A DNA stretch of 34,608 bases from Polymorphobacter_B sp038225475 (GCA_038225475.1 JBBRRA010000015.1:1-34608); one strand, 5' to 3'. Positions 17,568-24,939 are shown, counted from the first letter of the stretch. Translations and numbers: made by a program. Notes: generated from the sequence alone by a model not told the origin.

Positions 17568-18108
17568 TTTCGCCAAACCCTTCGACCAGCCGCATCAGTT
17601 TCGCCAGCCCCCGGTGGATGTTTACCTTAACCAGCGCCGGGCTTTGCCCGCTCGCCGCCGACGCCTCCTCGATGCTCAGTCCGTCGAGCTTCACCAGCCG
17701 GATCGCGTCCGCCTGCGCCGGCCGCAGCGTGGCCAGCAGACCCGCGAGTACATTCGCACTCAATACCGCGCTGCCTGCGTCGGCTGTGACGAGGGCATCG
17801 GGCACGGCATGGTCCCCTTCGGGCAGCATTTCGGTCGGCCTGGCGCGCATGGTGCGCAGTCGATCAATCCACTTGTAGCGCGCAATCGCCGCGAGCCACG
17901 GGCCGAAGGGCCGACCAGAGTCATAGGTATGACGTTTGCTGTGAATCGCAACCAGCGCATCCTGCACCGCGTCATCAAGACTGTCGGCGGGCAAGCGCCG
18001 ACGATAATAGCGTGTCAGCCAATCGCGCAATTGATCGAGGAGTTGGCGGTAGGCGGTTCGGTCGCCGGCTTGTGCCGCGACCATCATGGCACCCCAGTCC
18101 TGCTGCAC
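17554..18108 (-). CDS. sigF: ECF-family RNA polymerase sigma factor (sigma-F-like)
   Basis: This 184-residue protein has the two-domain ECF layout. Region 2 is at about 10-80 (DDAVQDALVAIHSKRHTYD, then PFGPWLAAIARYKWIDRLR). Region 4 is at about 125-180 (LRPAQADAIRLVKLDGLSIEEAS, ending in a recognition helix around SPALVKVNIHRGLAKL). It would direct polymerase to a small stress regulon. Pairing with an NrsF protein points to the Caulobacter sigma-F group. The GTG start at 18108 directly follows the molybdoenzyme stop (TGA then GTG), so it is cotranscribed with its likely target genes. A GTAACC-N16-CGAA promoter at the head of the locus fits autoregulation. Confidence 0.9.
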   Translation of the reverse strand: MQQDWGAMMVAAQAGDRTAYRQLLDQLRDWLTRYYRRRLPADSLDDAVQDALVAIHSKRHTYDSGRPFGPWLAAIARYKWIDRLRTMRARPTEMLPEGDHAVPDALVTADAGSAVLSANVLAGLLATLRPAQADAIRLVKLDGLSIEEASAASGQSPALVKVNIHRGLAKLMRLVEGFGENDEG

Positions 18109-18891
18109 TCAGATTCCCGCATACCATTCATAGCCGCGGTCTTCCCAATACCCACCCTTGCCGAGCTCCATTCCGGCAAAGCTGTCGACCGCCTCGATCC
18201 GCATCAGGTATTTTGCCTGCTTGTAGCCGAGCTGGCGTTCGACACGCAGGCGCAGCGGAGCGCCGTGCGCCACCGACAGCGGCGCATCGTTCATCATGTG
18301 CGCCAGAATCGTCTGTGGGTGAAACGCGTCGAGCAGATCGACGCTCTCGTAATAGCGACCCGTTGATTGCGCGCCGCCCTTCGAGATTTCCCCGCCGTAG
18401 TTATCGGCACAGTGAAACACGATATAGCGCGCGCTTGGCTTGAGCCCAGCGGCCTTGAGCAACGGCCCCAGCTGAGGCCCGTGCCATTTGCCGATCGCAC
18501 TCCACCCTTCGACACAATCGTGCCGCGTAATCTGCGTTCGTGCCGGCAGACGGCGGATATCGGCCAGCGACAGCGACAGCGGACGATCGACGAGGCCGTC
18601 GATCTTAAGCTGCCACTGGGCAAAGCCCTGCGTAACGTGGCGGCGATAATCGGCATCGTCGGGATCTTTCGAGCCGTTTGCCTTGAACACCGGCGAGATG
18701 TCCGATGGTGCAAATTCCTGAGCGAGCGCTTGACGTCCCACCAGCCGTTGCCAGCCATAGGTTGCCCCCTCGGCACGCCCAAGGAAGTGATTAAAACCGT
18801 CCGAGCTGGCCAGCTTGTCGCATCCGCTAAGCAGCAGACCGCCACCGATTGCGCCGCCGGCCAGCAGATTGCGGCGTGTGAGAATGGCCAT
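18109..18891 (-). CDS. Molybdopterin-dependent oxidoreductase, sulfite oxidase / MsrP-like family
   Basis: The 260-residue protein has a twin-arginine signal (LTRRNLLAGGA, residues 4-14) and, within the same leader, a lipobox-like LLLSGC at about 19-24. It may therefore be a Tat-exported lipoprotein anchored in the envelope. The sulfite-oxidase-type molybdenum cofactor domain has the metal-ligand cysteine C126 in RHDCVEGW, followed by GKWHGPQL and the later GYKQAKYLMRIE. Relatives include MsrP (YedY), which repairs oxidised methionine in periplasmic proteins. The substrate here is unproven, but the Met-rich MXKDX protein in the locus is a suggestive neighbour. The ATG at 18891, preceded by GGAG, is chosen over a TTG at 18897. 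It follows the cytochrome gene by 2 bases and so probably receives electrons from it. Confidence 0.88.
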   Translation of the reverse strand: MAILTRRNLLAGGAIGGGLLLSGCDKLASSDGFNHFLGRAEGATYGWQRLVGRQALAQEFAPSDISPVFKANGSKDPDDADYRRHVTQGFAQWQLKIDGLVDRPLSLSLADIRRLPARTQITRHDCVEGWSAIGKWHGPQLGPLLKAAGLKPSARYIVFHCADNYGGEISKGGAQSTGRYYESVDLLDAFHPQTILAHMMNDAPLSVAHGAPLRLRVERQLGYKQAKYLMRIEAVDSFAGMELGKGGYWEDRGYEWYAGI

Positions 18892-18893
18892 CG

Positions 18894-19757
18894 TCAACGC
18901 TCCGTGCCGGTATCGAAACGCCCGGTGATCATCGAACGGATCTGGTTATAAGGACCGGCCAACAGGACCATGAGCACGTGGACCGCGACGAACAGCACGA
19001 CAAGGTTGGTCGTGATGAAGTGGATCGACCGCGCCGACGCACGTCCGCCGAACAACTGCGGCAGCAGTCCGCCGGCGGCCGCGTTGAACCCCGGCGACAT
19101 CGACAGTCCGGTCAGCACCATCAGCGGCAGCAGCACGCAGACCGTACCGCCATAAGCGATCTTTTGCAGCGGATGATACCGCTTGGCGTCTTCGCCACGA
19201 GGGAATTTGAGTTTGAGATGCTCGACAAGATCGTGCCAGACGCTCGACGGTGACAGCTCGCGCAACTTCGGCAAGATATCCTTGCGCAAATGGCCGCTGA
19301 AGCCCGCTGCAATCAAATAGACCAAACCGTTTAGAATGAACAACCACGCGAAGAAGAAGTGCCAGCGCCGCCCGGTGGCAAGATCGCGCCATGATGGAAT
19401 TGTCGCCCAGCTGGGAAAGCCGATTGCTTGCGACGTCCCGTCGGCCGATTTCGATAACCCGAGCAAACCGGTGGTGCGGACGCTGATATCGCCGACTTTG
19501 ACCATGCCCTGCGGCTGCCCCGCGGCATCATCGGTCGCGCCGATTTCTAACCAGCGCTTGGCGTCATCCGCGTCGGCACCAAATTGGCCCCAGTACAGCG
19601 CCGGATGCGCATTAAAAATGTTGAGCCCGGTGCCGAGCAGTACGACGATACACACCACGTTGATCCAGTGGCAGACGCGCGTCGCGATACTGTGTCGCAA
19701 ATAGCGGGTGCCAGACGGCGGCGCGAGGCTGCGGTCTACCTGATCGACAGTGGCCAT
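18894..19757 (-). CDS. Cytochrome b561-type membrane protein
   Basis: A 287-residue membrane protein of the bacterial b-type cytochrome (b561/hydrogenase-cytochrome-like) family. Four or five hydrophobic helices carry candidate haem ligands: RHSIATRVCHW near 21-31, a His in RRWHFFFAWLF, HPLQKIAY, and the pairs in RSIHFITTN and VAVHVLMVLL. About 75 residues between the first two helices are predicted to be soluble. It probably passes electrons from the quinone pool to the molybdoenzyme encoded just downstream, as MsrQ does for MsrP, although MsrQ is a different family. A GGGGGAG ribosome site lies before the ATG. An 86-base gap with a hairpin separates it from the MXKDX gene. Confidence 0.87.
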   Translation of the reverse strand: MATVDQVDRSLAPPSGTRYLRHSIATRVCHWINVVCIVVLLGTGLNIFNAHPALYWGQFGADADDAKRWLEIGATDDAAGQPQGMVKVGDISVRTTGLLGLSKSADGTSQAIGFPSWATIPSWRDLATGRRWHFFFAWLFILNGLVYLIAAGFSGHLRKDILPKLRELSPSSVWHDLVEHLKLKFPRGEDAKRYHPLQKIAYGGTVCVLLPLMVLTGLSMSPGFNAAAGGLLPQLFGGRASARSIHFITTNLVVLFVAVHVLMVLLAGPYNQIRSMITGRFDTGTER

Positions 19758-19800
19758 GTGTTTCTCCCCCGAGTGGTCGTCATTGCCTTAGCATGGCTGC

Positions 19801-19829
19801 GGGCGGTACGCGACCAGCGTGCACCGCCC
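19801..19829 (-). terminator. Hairpin between the MXKDX and cytochrome genes
   Basis: GGGCGGT pairs with ACCGCCC around a partly paired interior (ACGC with GCGT) and lies just after the MXKDX stop codon. No T-run follows, so it may be a partial terminator or an mRNA-stabilising 3' structure that lets the small protein be made in excess over the downstream genes. Confidence 0.45.
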
Positions 19830-19843
19830 GGCGAACGGTGACT

Positions 19844-20110
19844 TTACTTGGGCGTTGCCATCTTGTCGGTTGCCATCGCGTCTTTGGCCATTGCGTCCTT
19901 CGCCATCGCCCCATGCTTCATCATTGCGTGTTTATGTGACGATTTCGCGGACGTCGCCATGTGATCGGTTGCCATCGCATCGTGCTTCATCGGGTCGGCG
20001 GCCATGGCGTCGGACTTCATCGCGTCACCGGTCGGCGGCGCCGCGGAGACGCTGCTCGCACCAAGTGCAAGCGCAATACCGAAAATCGTAAGTGTGGTAG
20101 TCTTGAGCAT
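19844..20110 (-). CDS. Pentapeptide MXKDX repeat protein (Met/His-rich, secreted)
   Basis: This 88-residue protein has a signal peptide ending near VSA at residue 23. The mature chain is built of degenerate pentads around Met and Asp (DAMKS, DAMAA, DPMKH, DAMAT, GAMAK, DAMAK), with several His (SSHKHAMMKH). It fits the MXKDX repeat family (TIGR02953), whose function is unknown to me. The regular Met and His suggest periplasmic binding of a soft metal such as copper, or use as an oxidisable methionine sink; both are inference. The ATG at 20110 follows GGAGA. Its neighbours are a DUF1223 gene upstream and the cytochrome/molybdoenzyme/sigma/NrsF genes downstream, all on the same strand. Confidence 0.88.
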   Translation of the reverse strand: MLKTTTLTIFGIALALGASSVSAAPPTGDAMKSDAMAADPMKHDAMATDHMATSAKSSHKHAMMKHGAMAKDAMAKDAMATDKMATPK

Positions 20111-20137
20111 CGGTCGTCTCCTTGGTTTGCACAAAGT

Positions 20138-20167
20138 CCCCGGTCGCCAGGGGGCTAACGACCGGGG
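20138..20167 (-). terminator. Inverted repeat after the DUF1223 gene
   Basis: Two perfect 9-base arms, CCCCGGTCG (20138-20146) and CGACCGGGG (20159-20167), enclose a 12-base loop between the DUF1223 stop (20205) and the MXKDX start (20110). There is no clear T-run, so it could be a weak terminator, a processing site or an operator. Confidence 0.45.
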
Positions 20168-20204
20168 TTGCTCGACGAGCCTTGATGGCGCGCCGGCATC
20201 GGGA

Positions 20205-20888
20205 TCAGCCGCGCGCAGCGGCTAGAATAGGTCCGCCTTGCGGCGTTTGGAGCAGCACCGCCGTCGACAGCCCGGGCGGCGCAACCGGCACGCTGAGCGT
20301 CGCGGCGTTGCCGGTCCAGCGACCGAGATGGACGAGGCTGCGCACGACATTGCGGTGGCCGAGCGTGCGGCCACCATTCTCGCCCGCTTTGACGGCGACC
20401 TGAATCGTGCGCGGATCATAGCGCACCAGCCAGATGTCCGCACCGCCAGCGGGGGCCTCGCCCTCGCCGACCGTTACCTTGCCAGCGCTGACATTCAACA
20501 CCGGTGCATGCAGGCGCGAAGCCTTGGCCAACAATGCATCGACTTCAGCGGCGCGCGTGCCGGTGACGTCGCTGTGGCCATCGACAATGACCTGCGGCGT
20601 CCAGACCTGACGGTGGTTAAGACCCTTGGCATAGTCCCATTGCCGCTGCGTATAGGCGGGAGCCGCGAAGCTATCCTTCCAACCGAGCTGGTCCCAATAA
20701 GTCACCGCGAAGGTCAACGCGAGCACGTCGGGGCGGTCGGCAATCGCCGCGATCGTCTGCAGCGCCGGCGGGCAGGACGAGCAGCCCTGGCTTTGATAAA
20801 GCTCGACCACCGTTGGATGCGCGGCATCGGCGAGCGCCGGTCCGGCAAGCAATGCGGCGACTATGATGCTGGTCAATCGCAATGTCAC
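20205..20888 (-). CDS. DUF1223 thioredoxin-like secreted protein
   Basis: The 227-residue protein has a signal peptide ending around ALA at residue 20 and a thioredoxin-like fold with a CSSCP motif (C36-x-x-C39), then YWDQLGWKDSFAAPAYTQRQ and the TPQVIVDG segment, which carries the conserved cis-Pro region. These marks define the DUF1223 family. It is probably a periplasmic thiol redox or metal-handling protein; the substrate is unknown. It is the first gene after a GTAACC-N16-CGAA promoter (20924-20949), which would place it under the ECF sigma factor encoded at the end of the same locus. The ATG at 20888 is the only start that yields the full signal peptide. Confidence 0.88.
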   Translation of the reverse strand: MTLRLTSIIVAALLAGPALADAAHPTVVELYQSQGCSSCPPALQTIAAIADRPDVLALTFAVTYWDQLGWKDSFAAPAYTQRQWDYAKGLNHRQVWTPQVIVDGHSDVTGTRAAEVDALLAKASRLHAPVLNVSAGKVTVGEGEAPAGGADIWLVRYDPRTIQVAVKAGENGGRTLGHRNVVRSLVHLGRWTGNAATLSVPVAPPGLSTAVLLQTPQGGPILAAARG

Positions 20889-20923
20889 GGTCGATTTCCT
20901 TACCCGGTCGGTTCACAGACTTG

Positions 20924-20949
20924 TTCGCCGCCAGCCGCCGAACGGTTAC
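20924..20949 (-). promoter_or_regulatory. Predicted sigma-F-type ECF promoter
   Basis: On the minus strand, GTAACC (20944-20949) is followed after exactly 16 bases by CGAA (20924-20927), 36 bases before the DUF1223 start codon. This equals the sigma-F consensus reported for Caulobacter as I remember it (GTAACC-N16-CGAA). The locus downstream ends with a sigma-F-like gene and nrsF, which makes a chance match less likely. I found no equally good copy before the MXKDX or cytochrome genes. Confidence 0.6.
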
Positions 20950-21047
20950 ACGCGACCCCTGAATATTTGCGGGCACTGCTTGCGCGTTCCAGCATGACCT
21001 TATAGCCGCAAGACCATCAGGGATCAGGGTGGCGAGGAACGACGACT

Positions 21048-22022
21048 GTGCTCAAAATCTATTCGCCGGGCGACGGCGGCGCGACCTGCGTCACCAATCC
21101 GATCCACGAAAGCTTGCCGCTCGGGGCCGCATGGATCGACATGATCTCCCCGACCCGCGATGAGGAACAGTTTATCGAGCGCGCGCTCGGCATCGCCGTT
21201 CCGACGCGCGACGAAATGATCGAGATCGAGCCGTCCAGCCGACTTTACATCGAGGGCGATGCCACGGTTTTGACGGCCAATCTGTTGATCGGGGTCGACA
21301 AGGACCCGGTTTCGACCGCGGTGTCGTTCGTGCTGACCCCGACAATATTGATTACGATCCGCTACGCCGAGCCGCGGGTTTTCGAAACGTTCGCCGCCCA
21401 CGCCGGGCGCGCGACGCTCGTTTCGGCGGATCCCGGGATGACGCTGGTCAATCTGCTCGATGCCATCGTCGACCGGCTGGCGGACAGTCTCGAAAGCGTC
21501 GGCGGCGAGATGGATCAGGTTTCGCGGTCGACGTTCCGCCGTGCCAACAGCAAGCAACAGCGCATGACGACAGCGGCACTGACCGTGTTGCTCGACCGCA
21601 TCGCGCGCGCGCAAGACATAGTGTCAAAGGCCCGCGATTCAGCCGTCAGCCTCGCTCGATTGCTGAGCTTTGCTTCGTTTGCGATAAAAAAGACCGGCAA
21701 CGGCACGCGCGATCATCTCAAAAGTCTGTCGCGCGACGTCGCATCGCTGACCGACCATGCGACCTATCTGAGCGGCAACGTCACCTTCCTGCTCGACGCG
21801 GCATTGGGGCTGATCAACATCGAGCAAAGTGCGATCATCAAGATCTTCTCGGTCGGATCGGTGATTTTCCTGCCACCGACGGTGATAGCGAGTATCTACG
21901 GCATGAACTTCGTCGCGATGCCCGAGCTTCACTGGGCATATGGTTATCCGTTCGCGCTCGGCCTGATGGTGCTGTCGGCGGTCGGACCCTATTATTTTTT
22001 CAAGGCACGCGGCTGGCTTTAG
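21048..22022 (+). CDS. CorA-family magnesium/divalent-cation transporter
   Basis: A 324-residue CorA-type channel: a large N-terminal cytosolic domain with a long helical stalk (about 140-255), then two C-terminal transmembrane helices. The pore signature YGMNF has GMN at 285-287, followed by the short periplasmic loop PELHWAYGYPF. It would carry Mg2+ (possibly Co2+ or Ni2+) into the cell as a pentamer. The GTG start at 21048 has GAGG about 10 bases upstream and gives the expected N-terminus; no better ATG exists. The last 23 bases overlap the convergent hypothetical gene ending at 22000. Confidence 0.9.
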   Translation: MLKIYSPGDGGATCVTNPIHESLPLGAAWIDMISPTRDEEQFIERALGIAVPTRDEMIEIEPSSRLYIEGDATVLTANLLIGVDKDPVSTAVSFVLTPTILITIRYAEPRVFETFAAHAGRATLVSADPGMTLVNLLDAIVDRLADSLESVGGEMDQVSRSTFRRANSKQQRMTTAALTVLLDRIARAQDIVSKARDSAVSLARLLSFASFAIKKTGNGTRDHLKSLSRDVASLTDHATYLSGNVTFLLDAALGLINIEQSAIIKIFSVGSVIFLPPTVIASIYGMNFVAMPELHWAYGYPFALGLMVLSAVGPYYFFKARGWL

Positions 22023-22335
22023 GCTCGTCGAGACGGCAGCCGAATTGCGGATCATACGACGCCGTAGCCTTTGCCAATAGCGGCACCCACGCCGTTATCA
22101 CCCGCGCTTTCGGGTCATCGCTCACCGAGACAATTTCCATGCCGGGCTCGAAATCGGTTTTGCACGACGCAAGGTTCCGATTGCCGACATAGCGGCACGA
22201 ACACACGACATGCGCGACATAGCCGGCACCTGTCGCAGCATAACGTGTCGGCGAGCGGCCGCTGGCCACCAGGCCAATACCGCCGATCATCAGCAGCACG
22301 ATGATGCCAAGCGCAACCCAAGTCCTTGCCTTCAT
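22000..22335 (-). CDS. Small membrane-anchored hypothetical protein with four cysteines
   Basis: This 111-residue protein has one N-terminal hydrophobic segment (WVALGIIVLLMIGGIGLVAS, residues 6-25) and a periplasmic-looking remainder. Cysteines occur in VVCSC, ASCKTD and FGCRLDE. I do not recognise the family. The ATG at 22335 is preferred because it opens directly onto the hydrophobic segment; an upstream extension to 22437 would overlap the divergent serine hydrolase gene. It is head-to-head with that hydrolase (50 bases between starts) and tail-overlaps the CorA gene by 23 bases. Coherent codon use and the clear topology argue it is real. Confidence 0.65.
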   Translation of the reverse strand: MKARTWVALGIIVLLMIGGIGLVASGRSPTRYAATGAGYVAHVVCSCRYVGNRNLASCKTDFEPGMEIVSVSDDPKARVITAWVPLLAKATASYDPQFGCRLDEPKASRVP

Positions 22336-22385
22336 GCCAAACGGCCCTTTACGTTGTGCGCTGCAACCTGATGGGAAGTGACGCG

Positions 22386-23474
22386 ATGCGGGCGCTGCGA
22401 TCAAGTCTGATTCTGCTGGCGCTGCTCGGTGCCGCACGCGGCGATGCGCAGGGCGCGGCGACGAGCCCGCTGGTCGACCGCTTTTTCACGGATCCAGCGC
22501 TCGGCGAAACGCGCGCGTTGATCGTCATGCATGACGGCGTCCGCGTTGCCGAGCGCTATGGCCGCGGTTACGGCAAGGCCAACCGCTTCATCAGCTGGTC
22601 GATGGCGAAGTCGGTGACCGCAACGCTCGTCGGGCAATTGATCGGCGAAGGTCGGCTGAAGCTCGATGCGCCCGCGCCAGTTCCGGCCTGGCACCGCGAT
22701 CCGGCCGATCCCCGGGGCAAAATCACCCTCGCAATGCTGCTGCACATGTCGTCGGGGTTGCAGCACATCGAAGTCGGCGACGAGGTCGAAAATTCCGATA
22801 CGAACCGCGCGTTGTTCACCGACCGCAGCGGCGACATCGCCGCCGCTGCCGCCGCAATGCCGCTCGAAGCGTCGCCGGGAACCAAATACAGCTATTCGTC
22901 GGTCACCACCGTCATCCTCGCCGACATCGTCCAGCGGACGGTATCGCCAAACGCGCACACGCCCGAAGAACGCCGCACCGCCATGCGCGCTTACATGGTC
23001 GAACATTTACTGCGGCCGGCCGGGCTGCCGAGCTTGCTTTGCGAGTTCGACGGCGCCGGCACCATGATCGGCGGGTCGTTCTGCCATGCCGCCGCATCGG
23101 ACTGGGCACGGTTTGGCCAGATGTACCTCGACAGAGGTATGGTCGGCGGCAAGCAGGTCGTGCCGGCAAGCTGGGTGGCGTACGCGCATACGCCCGCGCC
23201 GACCGACGGCGGTTACGGCGCCCATTTCTGGCTCAACCGGCCGCGCCCGAAAGGCAGCGAAGCGGCGTTGTTCCCCGCTGCCGGGCCAGCGGATGCCTAT
23301 TCGGCGATCGGGCATTTGGGCCAATATGTGTTGATCGTGCCGTCGAAGCATCTGGTCGTCGTCCGCCTCGGCAAAACGCAAGACGGGGATCTTGCGCCGG
23401 TCCGGGCCGCGCTTGGGCGACTGGTTAACAGCTTTCCCGACGCGTCCCCGAACAGTCAGACCAGCGCAAAGTGA
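22386..23474 (+). CDS. Serine hydrolase, beta-lactamase class C / esterase family
   Basis: The 362-residue protein has a signal peptide (SLILLALLGAARGDAQG). It carries the three active-site elements of the penicillin-binding-like family: S72-M-A-K75, Y170-S-S and the H310-L-G motif in place of KTG. The HxG variant is common in class C-like esterases and D-aminopeptidase relatives, so resistance should not be assumed. It probably acts in the periplasm on an ester or peptide. The ATG at 22386 follows GGGAAGTG; earlier ATGs at 22371 and 22326 would spoil the signal peptide. Its TGA overlaps the GTG of the UPF0262 gene (GTGA), making it the head of a run that continues towards dcd and murA. Confidence 0.9.
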   Translation: MRALRSSLILLALLGAARGDAQGAATSPLVDRFFTDPALGETRALIVMHDGVRVAERYGRGYGKANRFISWSMAKSVTATLVGQLIGEGRLKLDAPAPVPAWHRDPADPRGKITLAMLLHMSSGLQHIEVGDEVENSDTNRALFTDRSGDIAAAAAAMPLEASPGTKYSYSSVTTVILADIVQRTVSPNAHTPEERRTAMRAYMVEHLLRPAGLPSLLCEFDGAGTMIGGSFCHAAASDWARFGQMYLDRGMVGGKQVVPASWVAYAHTPAPTDGGYGAHFWLNRPRPKGSEAALFPAAGPADAYSAIGHLGQYVLIVPSKHLVVVRLGKTQDGDLAPVRAALGRLVNSFPDASPNSQTSAK

Positions 23475-23953
23475 CCGACCACCGGATCATCGACGTCAAG
23501 CTCGACGAACGGACCATCCTGTGGCGCAGCGCCGATATCGAACAGGAACGCCGCGTCGCGATCTTCGACCTGCTCGAGGGCAACAGCTTCCGGCCACTCA
23601 CTGCCTATGAAAACAGCTACTCCGGGCCGTACCGCATCGTCATGGGCGTCGAGGAAGGGCGGCTGGTCGTCACCATTGCCGCCGACGACATGCGAGCGCT
23701 GGAAACGCTGGTGTTGCCGCTGTCGCCATTCCGGCGAATCGTGCGCGACTATTTCGCGATTTGCGACAGCTATTTCAAAGCGATCCGCGCTTCCTCCCCG
23801 GCCCATATCGAAACCGTCGACATGGCGCGACGCGGCATTCACAACGAAGCCGCCGAACTGTTGATCGAACGGCTCGCGACCCGCGTCGAGATCGATCACG
23901 ATACCGCGCGGCGGCTGTTCACGCTGATTTGCGTGCTGCACATTCGGCAATAG
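23471..23953 (+). CDS. UPF0262 family protein
   Basis: This 160-residue cytosolic protein is of the alphaproteobacterial UPF0262 family, recognised from IIDVKLDERTI, the IEQERRVAIFDLLEGNSF segment (about 23-40), the PYRIVMGVEEGRLV strand and the C-terminal DTARRLFTLICVLHIRQ. No biochemical role is known to me. In many alphaproteobacteria it lies in a cluster with hisD, DUF2948 and murA; here murA and DUF2948 are about 1.5 kb downstream but hisD is absent. The GTG start overlaps the stop of the serine hydrolase by 4 bases (23471-23474), indicating coupling. Confidence 0.88.
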   Translation: MTDHRIIDVKLDERTILWRSADIEQERRVAIFDLLEGNSFRPLTAYENSYSGPYRIVMGVEEGRLVVTIAADDMRALETLVLPLSPFRRIVRDYFAICDSYFKAIRASSPAHIETVDMARRGIHNEAAELLIERLATRVEIDHDTARRLFTLICVLHIRQ

Positions 23954-23961
23954 GAAGGTTC

Positions 23962-24378
23962 ATGGCTTTCACTGACGGCAGACATGCGCCGGAGCCGTAT
24001 CGGACGATATTGCTCGGGCTGTTGGCCGTGTCGGTCATCGCGCTGACCACGTCGCCGATGCTGGTTATTTCTTCCGTCATGATTTTTGATGCACCCGGCG
24101 CGATCGACAGCCCTATCACGCGTGCTGTCGCTTACGGTGTTATCGTCACTCCCGCCGTGGCACTTGCCGGATTGATCCCCGTACCGATTGCGTTGCGTTG
24201 GTTCTACCGGGCGACATTTGCAGTGCCGGTCTTGATTGTTGGCGGCTGGCTGCTGTTCAATATTGCAGCGCATGTGGCATTGGATCGGGTTTGCGGAGGC
24301 AGCTTTGGCTGCGGCAAACCCGAGCACAGCTACGGTACGCGCGCACCTGCATCCGAGCCGCAACAGGAATCAAGATGA
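23962..24378 (+). CDS. Small hypothetical membrane protein
   Basis: This 138-residue protein has three hydrophobic segments (about 15-45, 58-80 and 88-108) and a hydrophilic C-terminus with two Cys in CGGSFGCG. I do not recognise the family. The ATG at 23962 follows AGGAAGG by a few bases, and the stop overlaps the dcd start as ATGA (24375-24378). It thus sits in the chain UPF0262, this gene, dcd, with cotranscription very likely. A longer open frame back to 23761 lies inside UPF0262 and is rejected. Confidence 0.75.
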   Translation: MAFTDGRHAPEPYRTILLGLLAVSVIALTTSPMLVISSVMIFDAPGAIDSPITRAVAYGVIVTPAVALAGLIPVPIALRWFYRATFAVPVLIVGGWLLFNIAAHVALDRVCGGSFGCGKPEHSYGTRAPASEPQQESR

Positions 24379-24929
24379 CCGTCCAATCCGACCGCTGGAT
24401 CCGCGAGCAAGCGCTCGACCACCGCATGATCGAGCCGTTCGTCGAAAGCCAGCGACGCGACGGGTGCATCAGCTATGGCCTTAGCAGCTACGGCTATGAT
24501 GCGCGCGTCGCCGACGAGTTCAAAATCTTCACCAATGTCGATTCGGTGACGGTCGACCCGAAGGACTTCCACCCGGCGAGCTTTGTCGACCGCAAGACCG
24601 ACTGCTGCATCATCCCGCCAAACAGCTTTGCACTCGCCCGCACTGTCGAATATTTCCGCGTGCCGCGCGACGTGCTGGTCATCTGTCTTGGCAAATCGAC
24701 CTATGCGCGGTGCGGAATTATCGTCAATGTAACGCCGCTTGAACCGGGGTGGGAGGGGCATGTGACGCTGGAATTCTCGAACACCACGCCGCTGCCCGCC
24801 AAAGTCTATGCCAATGAGGGCGCGTGCCAGTTCCTGTTCCTCAAGGGCAACGAGCCGTGCGAAATCAGCTATGCCGACCGCGCGGGTAAATATCAGGGGC
24901 AGCAGGGGGTTACGCTGCCAAAGCTATAG
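24375..24929 (+). CDS. dcd: dCTP deaminase
   Basis: The 184-residue enzyme deaminates dCTP to dUTP, the first step towards dTTP and control of the dUTP pool. The signature SYGLSSYGYDAR (33-44), the GKSTYAR stretch (106-112) and the catalytic-type glutamate E133 in GHVTLEFSN are all present, and the C-terminal KYQGQQGVTLPKL lid is intact. Length matches the homotrimeric family. The ATG at 24375 overlaps the preceding membrane-protein stop; the longer frame to 24198 is a shadow of that gene. A small lipoprotein gene begins 10 bases after the stop. Confidence 0.95.
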   Translation: MTVQSDRWIREQALDHRMIEPFVESQRRDGCISYGLSSYGYDARVADEFKIFTNVDSVTVDPKDFHPASFVDRKTDCCIIPPNSFALARTVEYFRVPRDVLVICLGKSTYARCGIIVNVTPLEPGWEGHVTLEFSNTTPLPAKVYANEGACQFLFLKGNEPCEISYADRAGKYQGQQGVTLPKL

Positions 24930-24939
24930 GGGTTCGACC

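Noticed and set aside
17221..18366. 381-residue plus-strand frame antisense to nrsF, sigF and the molybdoenzyme
   Set aside because: It spans three recognisable genes on the other strand and shows no domain.
19850..20040. Repetitive DNA resembling a short tandem-repeat array or CRISPR
   Set aside because: The units are imperfect 15-base codon repeats of the MXKDX coding sequence, without spacers or conserved direct repeats.
20120..20185. Second sigma-F promoter before the MXKDX gene (GCAACC on the minus strand)
   Set aside because: No CGAA box occurs at 16 bases; the nearest CGAC is at 19, and the region is explained by the inverted repeat.
22386..23474. Antibiotic-resistance beta-lactamase
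   Set aside because: The third motif is HLG rather than KTG and the overall pattern fits class C-like esterases, so resistance cannot be claimed.
24198..24374. Upstream extension of dcd
   Set aside because: It lies inside the preceding membrane-protein gene; dCTP deaminases start at the equivalent of 24375.
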